Source: a virus
Virus record (IMG/VR): IMGVR_UViG_3300008117_000789
Location: 1-21,875 of that record
DNA length: 21,875 nucleotides
Direction: 5' to 3' (one strand)
In this document: piece by piece, positions 1 through 7,305 of the stretch
Layout: the number at the start of each line of letters is the position of its first letter
How positions within the stretch are numbered: position 1 is the first letter of the stretch
Position numbers and translations under genes: made by a program
The notes under the pieces: model-generated
Told to the model about the DNA's origin: nothing
Databases searched by the model: none
The model's input: the letters and a program-made list of their open reading frames with translations, nothing else

Positions 1-225
1 CTTATAGCATATACTGAGTTACATTGGTCTAAAATCACATCAACATATACATCTCCAGGGGTTTATACAATCCGTTATTATTATTCCGATAATGATAGAG
101 CCACTTGGACATTGTTGTACACATCGCTAACCACGCATAATGGAACGGTTAATTTCCATTCTGACTTTGTTGCAAATTATGGCTATTATTTGCAAACACA
201 CATTGCAGAACTAACACAGAACTAA
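1..225 (+). CDS. 3' end of a fibre-like protein (partial)
   Basis: The frame is open from the first base of the window to a TAA at 223-225, giving the last 74 residues of a protein whose start lies outside. The fragment is rich in Tyr, Thr and aromatic residues with alternating polar and hydrophobic positions, as in beta-structured tail or fibre proteins, and has no recognisable motif. Its stop overlaps the ATG of the next gene (TAATG), so the two are probably co-translated. The fibre role is inferred from composition and from the fibre-like gene that follows. Confidence 0.7.
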   Translation, partial: LIAYTELHWSKITSTYTSPGVYTIRYYYSDNDRATWTLLYTSLTTHNGTVNFHSDFVANYGYYLQTHIAELTQN

Positions 226-1091
226 TGGGAAGATCAATAAACGATCCTAATATTGTAAAAGTATGTGCTGGTGAATCTACTAGCACAATGCTTGTATCAT
301 ATGCATCTAACACTAACAAAAATATCTTTTTTAGAATAGGATTTACTGGTGAGCTTACAAGTGAAATTCTTACCAATGTAACATCCTATCAAATGTGGGT
401 GAATGATACGTTGGTTACACCCTTAACCTTCCCCTTTACTGTTAATCAAAACGATAGAGTATTCGTATCAATTACTAGGACTGTAGCTGGAGCTGCTAGT
501 GTAAAGTTTAATGTAAAAGGAATCAGTGATCCTGTAACCTTTACTCAAAACTCTAAATTAGCGTACCCACGTTACATGCTCCATAAAGAGAATGTAATCG
601 CACTTAATGATTATCTGCTTAATACAGATCAGTCAATTAAGGGTCAAGGTAGTACCACATCTTTCCAAACTAACTGCGTATGGGGTGATCCTATTAAAGG
701 AAGATGCGAAATGGTTTATGAACCCTCGCACTGGAACTTTACAGGTCAATTAGCTTTCGGGTTAAACGATTTAAGTCTTCCGTTTAATACTGTTAATCGC
801 TATCCTAGAATGCGTTATTGTATTTACTTAAATACTAGTAACGTGCAGATATATGAGTTTGGGGTACTTAAAGCTACAATTGCACTTACTACCAATCAGT
901 TATTTTATTACAGAATTAGTAGCCCAAGTGCTGGTGGTGGTAGTATTGTTTATGAGTATTCTACTGGATTATCGTATTCAACATTGTATACTTCTACATT
1001 GTTGTATGATGGAACTACCGATCTTTATCCTGACTTTGCTGTAACAGCAGGACACTATTTAGAACATCATCCACCCAAAACTACATCCTAA
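225..1091 (+). CDS. Beta-rich tail fibre / receptor-binding-like protein
   Basis: A 288-residue protein, predicted mostly beta, with no signal peptide or membrane segment. The first 120 residues are Thr/Val/Asn-rich like fibre shaft domains. Residues about 165-260 carry a pattern of the type RYCIYLNTSNVQIYEFG, which I associate with concanavalin-like or SPRY-like domains in Bacteroidetes phage and surface proteins. This would fit a virion surface protein that contacts host glycans. The start overlaps the previous stop (TAATG) and the stop overlaps the next start in the same way. I do not recognise a named family. The receptor-binding role is inferred from fold impression and position next to the lysis genes. 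Confidence 0.65.
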   Translation: MGRSINDPNIVKVCAGESTSTMLVSYASNTNKNIFFRIGFTGELTSEILTNVTSYQMWVNDTLVTPLTFPFTVNQNDRVFVSITRTVAGAASVKFNVKGISDPVTFTQNSKLAYPRYMLHKENVIALNDYLLNTDQSIKGQGSTTSFQTNCVWGDPIKGRCEMVYEPSHWNFTGQLAFGLNDLSLPFNTVNRYPRMRYCIYLNTSNVQIYEFGVLKATIALTTNQLFYYRISSPSAGGGSIVYEYSTGLSYSTLYTSTLLYDGTTDLYPDFAVTAGHYLEHHPPKTTS

Positions 1092-1345
1092 TGGCACTGG
1101 TTCAAATTTTAGATGCTGACATGCTCGGGGAAATTGTTACCTATTTACCCGAAGATTCATACGAGTTCTTTCCTTGCTACATCCATAACGGGTACACCTA
1201 TGTGTATATCACAGACGGGTACATAAACAAACTAATTGTAAATTACACCGAGGTTCCGCTCCCTGATCCAAATCTTGATAGTTATCAGAGAGTAGTGGAC
1301 CCGGTAATATTAACTTCTCATAGTTTACCAGAGGGGCAACCCTGA
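1091..1345 (+). CDS. Hypothetical 84-aa protein after the fibre gene
   Basis: A short acidic protein, rich in Tyr and Pro, with one cysteine and no membrane segment. I do not recognise the family. Its ATG shares one base with the TAA of the fibre-like gene (TAATG), so the two are probably translated together. Small proteins in this position may be fibre-attachment proteins or fibre chaperones, but nothing in the sequence proves this. It ends in TGA, 7 bases before the i-spanin start. Confidence 0.65.
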   Translation: MALVQILDADMLGEIVTYLPEDSYEFFPCYIHNGYTYVYITDGYINKLIVNYTEVPLPDPNLDSYQRVVDPVILTSHSLPEGQP

Positions 1346-1352
1346 ACATGTT

Positions 1353-1637
1353 ATGGCTGACATTACTCAAGATACAAAACTTAAATTAGCTCTTCCACAA
1401 GTTGTTAATATAGTTATTCTCATAATTGGCATTATTATGAGCTATATGACGACTAAACTAACTACTCAATACGATATTGATAATCTTAAAGAAAGAGTGA
1501 ATAAAATAGAAAGTGTTAAGCCTGAACTTCTTCAGTTTCAACTCAATTCGGTAAATGAGAAAATAGAGGAACTAAAGAAAAATCAGGGAACACAAAATGA
1601 GCTCATTCAAAAGATTTACGATACTCTTATTAAGTAG
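1353..1637 (+). CDS. Candidate i-spanin (inner-membrane spanin, Rz-like)
   Basis: A 94-residue protein with a short cytoplasmic N-terminus, one hydrophobic segment at about residues 15-33 (VVNIVILIIGIIMSYM) and a long charged helix with coiled-coil character from about 40 to the end. This is the architecture of i-spanins, which anchor in the inner membrane and reach across the periplasm to an outer-membrane lipoprotein partner to fuse the membranes at lysis. The next gene starts inside this one in another frame and encodes a lipoprotein, as in Rz/Rz1 pairs. It ends in TAG, one of only two genes here that do. If TAG is read as an amino acid, the protein gains 11 residues and ends at the TAA at 1668-1670. 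Function is inferred from topology and context, since spanins diverge too much for sequence recognition. Confidence 0.7.
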   Translation: MADITQDTKLKLALPQVVNIVILIIGIIMSYMTTKLTTQYDIDNLKERVNKIESVKPELLQFQLNSVNEKIEELKKNQGTQNELIQKIYDTLIK

Positions 1638-1872
1638 TATCACTTTTTCGGCGTGTACAAGCTATCCTAACGGAGAAGATGTACCCCTTGAGTACAATAC
1701 TGTAGTAATACTAGATACTATAGTTCACGCAGATAGTTCAAATTACCACATCAATTTGGTTAAGAACTTCGATAGCGTTGTCCATACTTTTCAAGAGTCT
1801 GAAAAGAAGATTCATAAGTTAGATAGCGTTGTTCAATTAAGGTGTAAACGTAAAAAACTTACTTACAAATGA
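1597..1872 (+). CDS. Candidate o-spanin (outer-membrane lipoprotein, Rz1-like)
   Basis: A 91-residue protein with a lipoprotein signal peptide: basic start (K5, R6), hydrophobic core LLLSSITF and the lipobox S-A-C with Cys20 as the predicted lipidated residue. The mature part of about 71 residues is charged and follows the outer-membrane sorting expected of a spanin partner. The gene overlaps the end of the i-spanin candidate by 41 bases in a different frame. Its TGA overlaps the holin-candidate ATG (ATGA). In Gram-negative phages the o-spanin binds the i-spanin through the peptidoglycan mesh and drives outer-membrane disruption once the wall is degraded. The lipobox is directly visible; the spanin role rests on the overlap and the neighbours. 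Confidence 0.72.
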   Translation: MSSFKRFTILLLSSITFSACTSYPNGEDVPLEYNTVVILDTIVHADSSNYHINLVKNFDSVVHTFQESEKKIHKLDSVVQLRCKRKKLTYK

Positions 1873-2102
1873 TTACATGGATTAAAGGATTCTTTGAAGC
1901 TGATAAGCCTCAGAGCTCCAAAAGACTAATGGGTATTGTATCCGGATTTGCTTTAATCTTGGTATGCATGCTCGACCTATTTAATGCTATTATAGTTCAC
2001 GAATGGGTAGGTTATGTACTCGCAGGTTACAGTGCAGCAGCTCTCGGGTTCTCATCTATTCCTGTCCCTACTTCTAAAAAGAAAACCGTAGAGAAAGAGT
2101 AA
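1869..2102 (+). CDS. Candidate holin, two membrane segments
   Basis: A 77-residue protein with two hydrophobic segments, about residues 21-41 and 45-63, joined by a short turn, and a lysine-rich tail (KKKTVEKE). Size, topology and the charged C-terminus match class II-type holins, which permeabilise the inner membrane at a set time. It follows the spanin candidates with a 4-base ATGA overlap, making a three-gene lysis cassette. No endolysin is seen in this window, so it must lie elsewhere in the genome if the reading is right. A hairpin that includes the stop codon closes the operon. Two further small membrane proteins at 16397-16961 are alternative holin candidates. Confidence 0.6.
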   Translation: MITWIKGFFEADKPQSSKRLMGIVSGFALILVCMLDLFNAIIVHEWVGYVLAGYSAAALGFSSIPVPTSKKKTVEKE

Positions 2103-2127
2103 TACTTGTAAAGTATTACAATTTTTC
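2099..2127 (+). terminator. Terminator after the lysis cassette
   Basis: A 9-bp perfect stem (GTAATACTT / AAGTATTAC) with a 3-base loop is followed by a T-rich run (ATTTTTCTT). The TAA stop of the holin candidate lies within the left arm. The stem is AT-rich and the loop tight, so it may be a modest terminator. A second, stronger one lies 66 bases downstream. Confidence 0.5.
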
Positions 2128-2192
2128 TTATTATATATATAGCATATACTTTTTGGTTTTTCTTCACTTTTCTTGTTGCTTTGTAGTTTCGT

Positions 2193-2230
2193 AGAATCCC
2201 CCGCCTAAAAAACGGGGGATTTTCTATTTG
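2193..2230 (+). terminator. Strong intrinsic terminator
   Basis: A GC-rich hairpin: AATCCCCCG at 2195-2203 and its exact complement CGGGGGATT at 2213-2221, loop of 9 bases, followed by TTCTATTT. It separates the lysis operon from the packaging operon. No gene lies between this and the preceding AT-rich hairpin. Confidence 0.8.
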
Positions 2231-2259
2231 TAATATTTAAACTTTAATTGTTATGTTTG
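2227..2259 (+). promoter_or_regulatory. Bacteroidetes-type promoter candidate
   Basis: TTTG at 2227-2230, a 21-base spacer and TATGTTTG at 2252-2259 match the primary-sigma promoter form of Bacteroides (TTTG near -33, TAnnTTTG near -7). It lies directly after the strong terminator and 23 bases before the ATG of the next gene, so it would start transcription of the packaging operon. A match this short can arise by chance in AT-rich DNA; the position is what supports it. Confidence 0.5.
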
Positions 2260-2282
2260 TAAAACATTAAATCTTATTTATT

Positions 2283-2609
2283 ATGACACAAGAAAACCAA
2301 CAAGAAGTAAGTCCAGAAGTTTTAGAGAATGCCAGAAAGAAAATGGTTGATTTCTACAAGCGAGAACTACCACTTATGCGTCTTCGTGCAGAGTATGAAG
2401 AACTAGCTACAAAGATCGATAAAGCTCGTTTTGACAGAATGGTAACGCAGATTCAAACTGCACAACTGCTTGATTCTCAGAACCAATTTGAACAAGATCA
2501 GTATGAACAAGAAGAAGAGGAACAAGTAGAACCTGAAGTTCCACAAGAAGAGGAAGAAGAGTTTAAAAAGCCTAGAAAACTCCGCTCACTTAAGAAGGAA
2601 ACAGTTTAA
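2283..2609 (+). CDS. Acidic coiled-coil hypothetical protein
   Basis: A 108-residue protein. Residues about 10-80 are predicted helical with heptad-like spacing. A very acidic Glu-rich stretch follows (about 75-95, with EEEEQ and EEEEEF runs), then a basic tail (KKPRKLRSLKK). I do not recognise the family. It is the first gene after the promoter candidate and the strong terminator, and opens the packaging operon. The charged segments suggest a partner-binding role, but this is speculation. The ATG is preceded by TTATT rather than a Shine-Dalgarno sequence. Confidence 0.7.
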   Translation: MTQENQQEVSPEVLENARKKMVDFYKRELPLMRLRAEYEELATKIDKARFDRMVTQIQTAQLLDSQNQFEQDQYEQEEEEQVEPEVPQEEEEEFKKPRKLRSLKKETV

Positions 2610-2630
2610 TAAAACTGTAAACATTTAAAA

Positions 2631-2651
2631 TTGTCAGTCACGTATACCAAC
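2631..2651 (+). promoter_or_regulatory. Leader motif copy A (GTCAG ... ACCAAC)
   Basis: TTGTCAGTCACGTATACCAAC directly abuts the ATG at 2652. The same bipartite arrangement, GTCAG then ACCAAC 6-8 bases later, occurs before the genes at 10197 and 12950. The function is unknown; a phage promoter, a processed 5' leader or a regulator site are possible. Confidence 0.4.
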
Positions 2652-3065
2652 ATGGCTAAAGTAAATCTTGTAACTAAAAATGTGAAATTGGAACTTGACG
2701 CTATCGTCAGGTTCCAATTAATTGTCTTTTCTTATTTACGGAACATCAACTTAAGTGAGCTAGACCTAGATTGTTTAACCTATTTGGGTTTAGCGGGTGA
2801 GATGGAACTTACAGATTTCTGTACTGAGATGGCAGAAATAAGAAGAGAGAAAAAGCTTGATGAGCTTAGGAGTAGTGGAAATAAAACCAAGAATCCTGAT
2901 GCTTCCCCACAAAGTATAAGAAACGTATTACTCAAAGCTGAGAGAGCAAATCTTATTTCTAAGAATGGAAAAGGTAGAAAGAAGATTTCTCTAAACCCTG
3001 AGATGCAAATCCAAACTGCAGGTAATATTGTTCTTAACTATAAAGTGTTTAGTCTTGAATCCTAA
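2652..3065 (+). CDS. Winged-helix DNA-binding protein
   Basis: A 137-residue protein counted from the ATG at 2652; an upstream in-frame TTG at 2631 is unlikely because it falls in the conserved leader motif. The C-terminal half looks like a winged helix: helix-turn-helix around 84-104 (ASPQSIRNVLLKAERANLI) followed by a basic wing (KNGKGRKKISL). The N-terminal half is helical. It sits with HU/IHF-like and nuclease genes upstream of TerL. Roles consistent with this are late-gene regulation or DNA recognition in packaging, including a small-terminase-like role. Its last codons overlap the start region of the HU/IHF-like gene. The domain call is moderate; the role is inference. Confidence 0.65.
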   Translation: MAKVNLVTKNVKLELDAIVRFQLIVFSYLRNINLSELDLDCLTYLGLAGEMELTDFCTEMAEIRREKKLDELRSSGNKTKNPDASPQSIRNVLLKAERANLISKNGKGRKKISLNPEMQIQTAGNIVLNYKVFSLES

Positions 3066-3504
3066 GAAGCTTAAACCACTGATTAAGAAGTTCTGTGATG
3101 CTAATGGCGTAGACCAGAAAACCGCAGAAATTATCATTGATGCTTATTGGAAACGAGTTAAAAAAGCTCTGACTGAACCTGAACACATAAGCATCTATGT
3201 CCATGGATTTGGTACTTTTTATATAAAACCTAATCGTCTTGAGAAGAGAATTAAAATGTCTCAAGATATAATAAACAAATACCAAGAGATCATTGACTCA
3301 GGTCATAGAATTACAATGCAGAAGTATGCAATCATGCAGGACAAGAAAAAAGCTTTAGAAAAACTTGAGAAAATGATACCTCTGCTTCAAGAAAAAGCTA
3401 CATACAAAAGTGAAATAAAAAACCAAAGAGATGAATATAAGAGAGATTTGGAAGAACAAAACCAAGATTCTAGAGGGGATAAAGAACTCTCTGATCAAGA
3501 GTGA
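3055..3504 (+). CDS. HU/IHF-family DNA-binding protein
   Basis: A 149-residue protein if translation starts at the TTG at 3055 (NPKKLKPLIKKF...). No in-frame ATG precedes the conserved core; a second TTG at 3028 is the alternative. Residues about 3-62 have the HU/IHF pattern: helical dimer region with basic residues, then IYVHGFGTFYIKPN, where HGFGTF is the family signature before the DNA-binding arm. A long Lys/Glu-rich predicted coiled coil (about 65-149) extends well beyond the roughly 90 residues usual for the family. HU/IHF proteins bend DNA and are commonly encoded near the packaging genes of crAss-like phages. The start overlaps the winged-helix gene by 11 bases, so coupled translation could permit the weak start codon. 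Confidence 0.78.
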   Translation: MNPKKLKPLIKKFCDANGVDQKTAEIIIDAYWKRVKKALTEPEHISIYVHGFGTFYIKPNRLEKRIKMSQDIINKYQEIIDSGHRITMQKYAIMQDKKKALEKLEKMIPLLQEKATYKSEIKNQRDEYKRDLEEQNQDSRGDKELSDQE

Positions 3505-3760
3505 ACACATTGAACAGATTGCTTCTGAAAGAATGAAGCTCTGTGAAGCATGTGATCTCATCGATAGAAAAGGATCAGAGTGTGCTTTACCTGGTACTCA
3601 ACCATGCTGTGGTGAATGCGGGTGTAAACTTTCCTATAAAGTAAGATCTCTCTCCTCTGAATGTCCTCATCCTAAAGGATCACGCTGGAATGCCATTTTA
3701 AGTGAAGAAGACGAAGACAAATTCTACGATCAAATAAACTACAATCCAGATATAGACTAA
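3431..3760 (+). CDS. Cys-rich zinc-binding protein
   Basis: A 109-residue protein with eight cysteines in a compact region: C38-x2-C41, C51, C59-C60, C63, C65 and C78. The segment GTQPCCGECGC followed by a basic patch and ECPHPKGSRW looks like a zinc-ribbon fold seen in small phage proteins. The N-terminal 35 residues are helical (IWKNKTKILEGIKNSLIK). The ATG at 3431 lies inside the HU/IHF-like gene, a 74-base overlap. I keep it because the helical N-terminus continues smoothly into the Cys domain and feels conserved, but a later start cannot be excluded. A nucleic-acid or protein-binding role is likely and the exact job is unknown. Confidence 0.72.
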   Translation: MNIREIWKNKTKILEGIKNSLIKSEHIEQIASERMKLCEACDLIDRKGSECALPGTQPCCGECGCKLSYKVRSLSSECPHPKGSRWNAILSEEDEDKFYDQINYNPDID

Positions 3761-3761
3761 T

Positions 3762-4589
3762 ATGGCGGTACTATTCAAATCAGAAAATCATAAATACGAG
3801 AGTCAGGATCCTAACGATAATATCCAATGGTTAGGAGTTACATCAATGATCAAACAGTTTAAAGAACCATTTGATCCTATTGCTGTATCTAAAAAAGCTT
3901 CTGTTAATCCTAATAGTAAATGGTATGGTTTAGACCCAGCTGTTATTAGAGAACATTGGGAAAAAGAAACCGATAGAGCTATTCTTAATGGTAGTTATTT
4001 CCATGACCAAAGAGAATCGGATACTGTTAGTCTTCAGACACTTAGACGACAGGGCTTAGATATACCGATCATCCCTCCTATTTATAACGGTAATATTAAG
4101 CTTGCACCAGAACAGAGACTAGTTGACGGTATCTATCCAGAACACTTTGTTTACTTGAAATCTGCAGGTATTTGTGGTCAAGCTGATAGGGTTGAGGTTG
4201 TAAATGGTGTAGTAGACATTGTAGACTTTAAGACTAATAAAGAGATTAAGACCAAGAGCTTTACTAATTGGGAAGGTGTTAGTACCAAAATGCTAGGTCC
4301 TTGTTCTCACTTAGATGACTGTAATTTCAATCATTATGCTTTACAATTGAGTACTTACATGTACATTATTCTAAAGCATAACCCTAGATACAAACCTGGA
4401 ACAATGACTTTACACCACATCATTTTTGAAAAAGAAGGTGAAGATTCATTTAAATTCCCTATCTATAAGAAAAATGAAAAAGGAGAAGCTATTGTAAAAG
4501 AAGTAGTTCCCTATACTGTCCCTTACTTAAAAGACGAAGTAATAGCGATGTTTAATTGGATAAGAGACAATAAAGATCAAGTAAAATGA
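3762..4589 (+). CDS. PD-(D/E)XK nuclease, RecB/Cas4-like
   Basis: A 275-residue protein with the ordered motifs of the RecB-like nuclease branch. These are a His after a small-residue helix (NGSYFH, H81), a Gly-rich strand with an acidic residue (GICGQADRV, D142), the core VDIVDFKTN (D155, K157) and the QLxxY helix motif (QLSTY, Q195-Y199). All four are intact, so metal-dependent DNA cleavage is expected. Nucleases of this group occur in the packaging neighbourhood of crAss-like phages, where end processing or recombination are plausible roles. The start is one base after the preceding TAA. The TGA overlaps the next ATG (ATGA). Confidence 0.85.
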   Translation: MAVLFKSENHKYESQDPNDNIQWLGVTSMIKQFKEPFDPIAVSKKASVNPNSKWYGLDPAVIREHWEKETDRAILNGSYFHDQRESDTVSLQTLRRQGLDIPIIPPIYNGNIKLAPEQRLVDGIYPEHFVYLKSAGICGQADRVEVVNGVVDIVDFKTNKEIKTKSFTNWEGVSTKMLGPCSHLDDCNFNHYALQLSTYMYIILKHNPRYKPGTMTLHHIIFEKEGEDSFKFPIYKKNEKGEAIVKEVVPYTVPYLKDEVIAMFNWIRDNKDQVK

Positions 4590-5101
4590 CTATTAGAATC
4601 TTTGATATACAGAATGGAAAAGTAATAGTTAATATTAACTGTTTACTTGTTCCTGAGCTTAAAGCTGTACACGACGAGTACGAAGACCCGATCCCCGCCC
4701 TGTCATTTCTTCACTATTACTTTGATCATACAGGTCCTTACGCTAATCTTCCGGAAAACATTAAAGAGGAAACTCTTTTAAATGATTTTGTAGGAGATTA
4801 TACTCTAGAAGATGAAGTTATGCAAGCTGCTTTAAAGAAGTTAGAGCTACTATTCATGACTCCTACGTATCGTTATTATCTTGATAATAAGATTCTTTTA
4901 GAGAAACTAGGTACGTTTGCACGTAATACTCCTATTACTACTGGTAGAGATGGTAACTTAGCAGCGTTAGCTATGCAGGTTAAATCAGTAGGAAAGACCA
5001 TTCAGGAATTTAAACAACTAGAAAAGATAGTTCTACAAGAGCTTAATGAAAGCTCTAATAGAATTAGAGGTGATAAGAAACTAGCATATGACCAGGAATG
5101 A
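4586..5101 (+). CDS. Conserved hypothetical in terminase small-subunit position
   Basis: A 171-residue protein with a mixed N-terminal part and a mostly helical C-terminal half ending in a charged segment (QEFKQLEKIVLQELNESSN). It overlaps the nuclease gene by 4 bases (ATGA) and TerL by 14 bases, so it is tightly coupled to TerL. The helical C-terminus, size and position are what one expects of a small terminase subunit. I see no clear helix-turn-helix, and the winged-helix protein at 2652 is a rival candidate. I do not recognise the family by sequence. Confidence 0.6.
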   Translation: MTIRIFDIQNGKVIVNINCLLVPELKAVHDEYEDPIPALSFLHYYFDHTGPYANLPENIKEETLLNDFVGDYTLEDEVMQAALKKLELLFMTPTYRYYLDNKILLEKLGTFARNTPITTGRDGNLAALAMQVKSVGKTIQEFKQLEKIVLQELNESSNRIRGDKKLAYDQE

Positions 5102-7301
5102 TGATTTTTATAAGAAAATCCCTACGTGGGAAAATGACGAATGGTCTTACACTGAGTTTTATAACTACGATGAGTTTCGGGAATTTGTAAAATCTCTTTT
5201 TAAAGAACCCGGTAAATATGAATTTGATGATGTAGCATTTGAATTCAATTTACAAGCTAGAAAATACAACGATAGAAAATACTACTGTCCTTTTCCTGAA
5301 GGTACAGCAGACTTTAAAAAGTATTGGAACGGAGAAAAAGAGAAATGTAAAGAAGGAGTAATTTATAAAAGCGGTAAGAAGATATGGTATCTCCCTAGGG
5401 AATACTACATGTGGATCAACTTCTTACCAATCAATGATAAGAAAAAAAGGAAGTTCGGTTTCCCTGATGTATGGGATTCTCAATATCATATGGCTCTATA
5501 TGAGCTATTAGCTGAGTTACATTACCAGCATTGTGCAGTCCTAAAGAAACGTCAGTTTGGATCTAGCTATTATCACTGTGCTAAGCTCATAAATCAAATA
5601 TGGTTTGAGGAAACTCCTATTCTTAAAATAGGCGCATCACTCAAAGACTACATAAATGAAAAGGGATCTTGGAAGTTCTTAAACGAGTATAAATCTTTCC
5701 TAGATAGTGAGACGGCGTGGTATCGTCCTATGAACCCTGGAAAGGTTCTCATGTGGCAGCAGCAGATTGGAGATACAGACTCTAACGGTCGTGAAACTCT
5801 GAAAGGTCTTAAAGGAACTATTCAGGGTGTATCCTTTGATAAAGATCCTACAACAGGTGTAGGTGGTGGGGTAAGGTACTTCTTCTACGAAGAAGCGGGG
5901 ATTGCACCTACAATGGATCAGACAGTGGAATACATGTTTCCTGCGTTACAGTTAGGTGACATTACTACTGGTGTATTTATTGCAGCTGGTTCCGTGGGTG
6001 ACCTTGATCAATGTGAACCTTTAAAAAAGATGATGCTATTTCCTATTAGACATAGCATATATCCTGTCGAGACTAATCTAATTGATAATAAAGGGACTAT
6101 AGGTCTATCAGGATTATTCATTCCTGAACAGTGGTCAATGCCTCCATACATTGATCAATATGGTAACTCACTAGTAGAAGAAGCACTAGAAGCTCTTAAC
6201 TCTAAGTTTGAGAAGTGGAAGAAGGATCTTGATCCTCAGACCTATCAGCTTAGGGTATCACAGCATCCGCGTACTATTGAGGAAGCTTTCGCGTTTAGAA
6301 ACGTATCCCTTTTCCCTACTCATTTACTCTCAGCTCAAAAAGCTAGAATAGATGATAAAGACTATCCATATGAGTTTGTAAATCTTGCATGGAACGAAAA
6401 GGGTGAAGTAGTTCATACTACCAGTAATAAATTACCGATTTTAGAGTTTCCTATTTCAAAGAGTACAGAAGATAAAACAGGCTCTATCGTAGTATGGGAA
6501 AGACCTGATAAGAATGCAGAGTGGGGGACATACTATGCATCTATTGACCCGGTGTCAGAAGGAAAAACTACAACTTCTGATTCTCTATGTTCTATCTATG
6601 TCTACAAGAATCCTGTAGAAATAACTCGTGTAGGAGCTGATAAAGTAGAATCATTCATGGAGCGAGACAAGATTGTAGCTGCATGGTGTGGTCGTTTTGA
6701 TGATATCAATAAAACACATGAGCGTCTCGAGCTCATAATTGAGTGGTACAGCGCGTGGACAGTAGTGGAAAATAACGTTTCCCTATTCATCCAGCACATG
6801 ATTCATAGAAAGAAACAGAAGTATCTAGTTCAGAAAGACCAAATGCTTTTCTTAAAAGACATTGGTGCATCTAGAAACGTCTACCAAGAATATGGTTGGA
6901 AGAACGTGGGTACAATCTTTAAGAATCACATGCTTAGTTATCTCATCGAATTTTTAAATGAAGAGCTAGATGTAGAAACTAAAACAGATGGTACGATAGT
7001 TAAAAAGGTATATGGTGTTGAACGTATACCTGATATTATGGCGATCAAAGAGATGGAAGCTTATAATGATGATATAAACGTTGACCGTTTAGTTTCATTA
7101 GCAGCTCTTATTACTTTTGCTAAAGTTCAACAAGCAAACAGAGGATTAAAGAAAAGAACTGAATATACTGACAGATCACATTTGCAAAAATCTTCTGATT
7201 TATATAAATTATCAGTAAGCCCTTTCCGTAATTTAGGAAAAAATAATAGGGGTGGACTAAACATGGGTAAACCTAGGAACCCCTTTAAAAACATAAAGTA
7301 A
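5088..7301 (+). CDS. terL: Terminase large subunit (TerL)
   Basis: A 737-residue packaging motor that would dock on the portal, pump DNA with ATP and cut the concatemer. The ATPase domain shows a deviant Walker A at about 153-160 (KKRQFGSS, without the usual GK[ST]), a Walker B with catalytic acidic pair at about 263-269 (VRYFFYEEA) and the coupling motif around 296-303 (GVFIAAGSVGD). The nuclease domain has three acidic positions: D487 in YYASIDPVSEG, E561 in WTVVENNVS and D666 in NINVDRLVSLAAL-like context. Length and motif spacing match crAss-like TerLs as I know them. The start overlaps the preceding gene by 14 bases. It ends 4 bases before the portal gene. Confidence 0.9.
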   Translation: MTRNDDFYKKIPTWENDEWSYTEFYNYDEFREFVKSLFKEPGKYEFDDVAFEFNLQARKYNDRKYYCPFPEGTADFKKYWNGEKEKCKEGVIYKSGKKIWYLPREYYMWINFLPINDKKKRKFGFPDVWDSQYHMALYELLAELHYQHCAVLKKRQFGSSYYHCAKLINQIWFEETPILKIGASLKDYINEKGSWKFLNEYKSFLDSETAWYRPMNPGKVLMWQQQIGDTDSNGRETLKGLKGTIQGVSFDKDPTTGVGGGVRYFFYEEAGIAPTMDQTVEYMFPALQLGDITTGVFIAAGSVGDLDQCEPLKKMMLFPIRHSIYPVETNLIDNKGTIGLSGLFIPEQWSMPPYIDQYGNSLVEEALEALNSKFEKWKKDLDPQTYQLRVSQHPRTIEEAFAFRNVSLFPTHLLSAQKARIDDKDYPYEFVNLAWNEKGEVVHTTSNKLPILEFPISKSTEDKTGSIVVWERPDKNAEWGTYYASIDPVSEGKTTTSDSLCSIYVYKNPVEITRVGADKVESFMERDKIVAAWCGRFDDINKTHERLELIIEWYSAWTVVENNVSLFIQHMIHRKKQKYLVQKDQMLFLKDIGASRNVYQEYGWKNVGTIFKNHMLSYLIEFLNEELDVETKTDGTIVKKVYGVERIPDIMAIKEMEAYNDDINVDRLVSLAALITFAKVQQANRGLKKRTEYTDRSHLQKSSDLYKLSVSPFRNLGKNNRGGLNMGKPRNPFKNIK

Positions 7302-7305
7302 AGAC

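Noticed and set aside
853-1044. A 63-codon plus-strand frame inside the fibre-like gene
   Set aside because: It is an out-of-frame hydrophobic shadow of the beta-rich gene, with no start context.
2631-2651. TTG at 2631 as start of the winged-helix gene
   Set aside because: It lies in the conserved leader motif, and an ATG follows at 2652 before the first conserved part of the protein.
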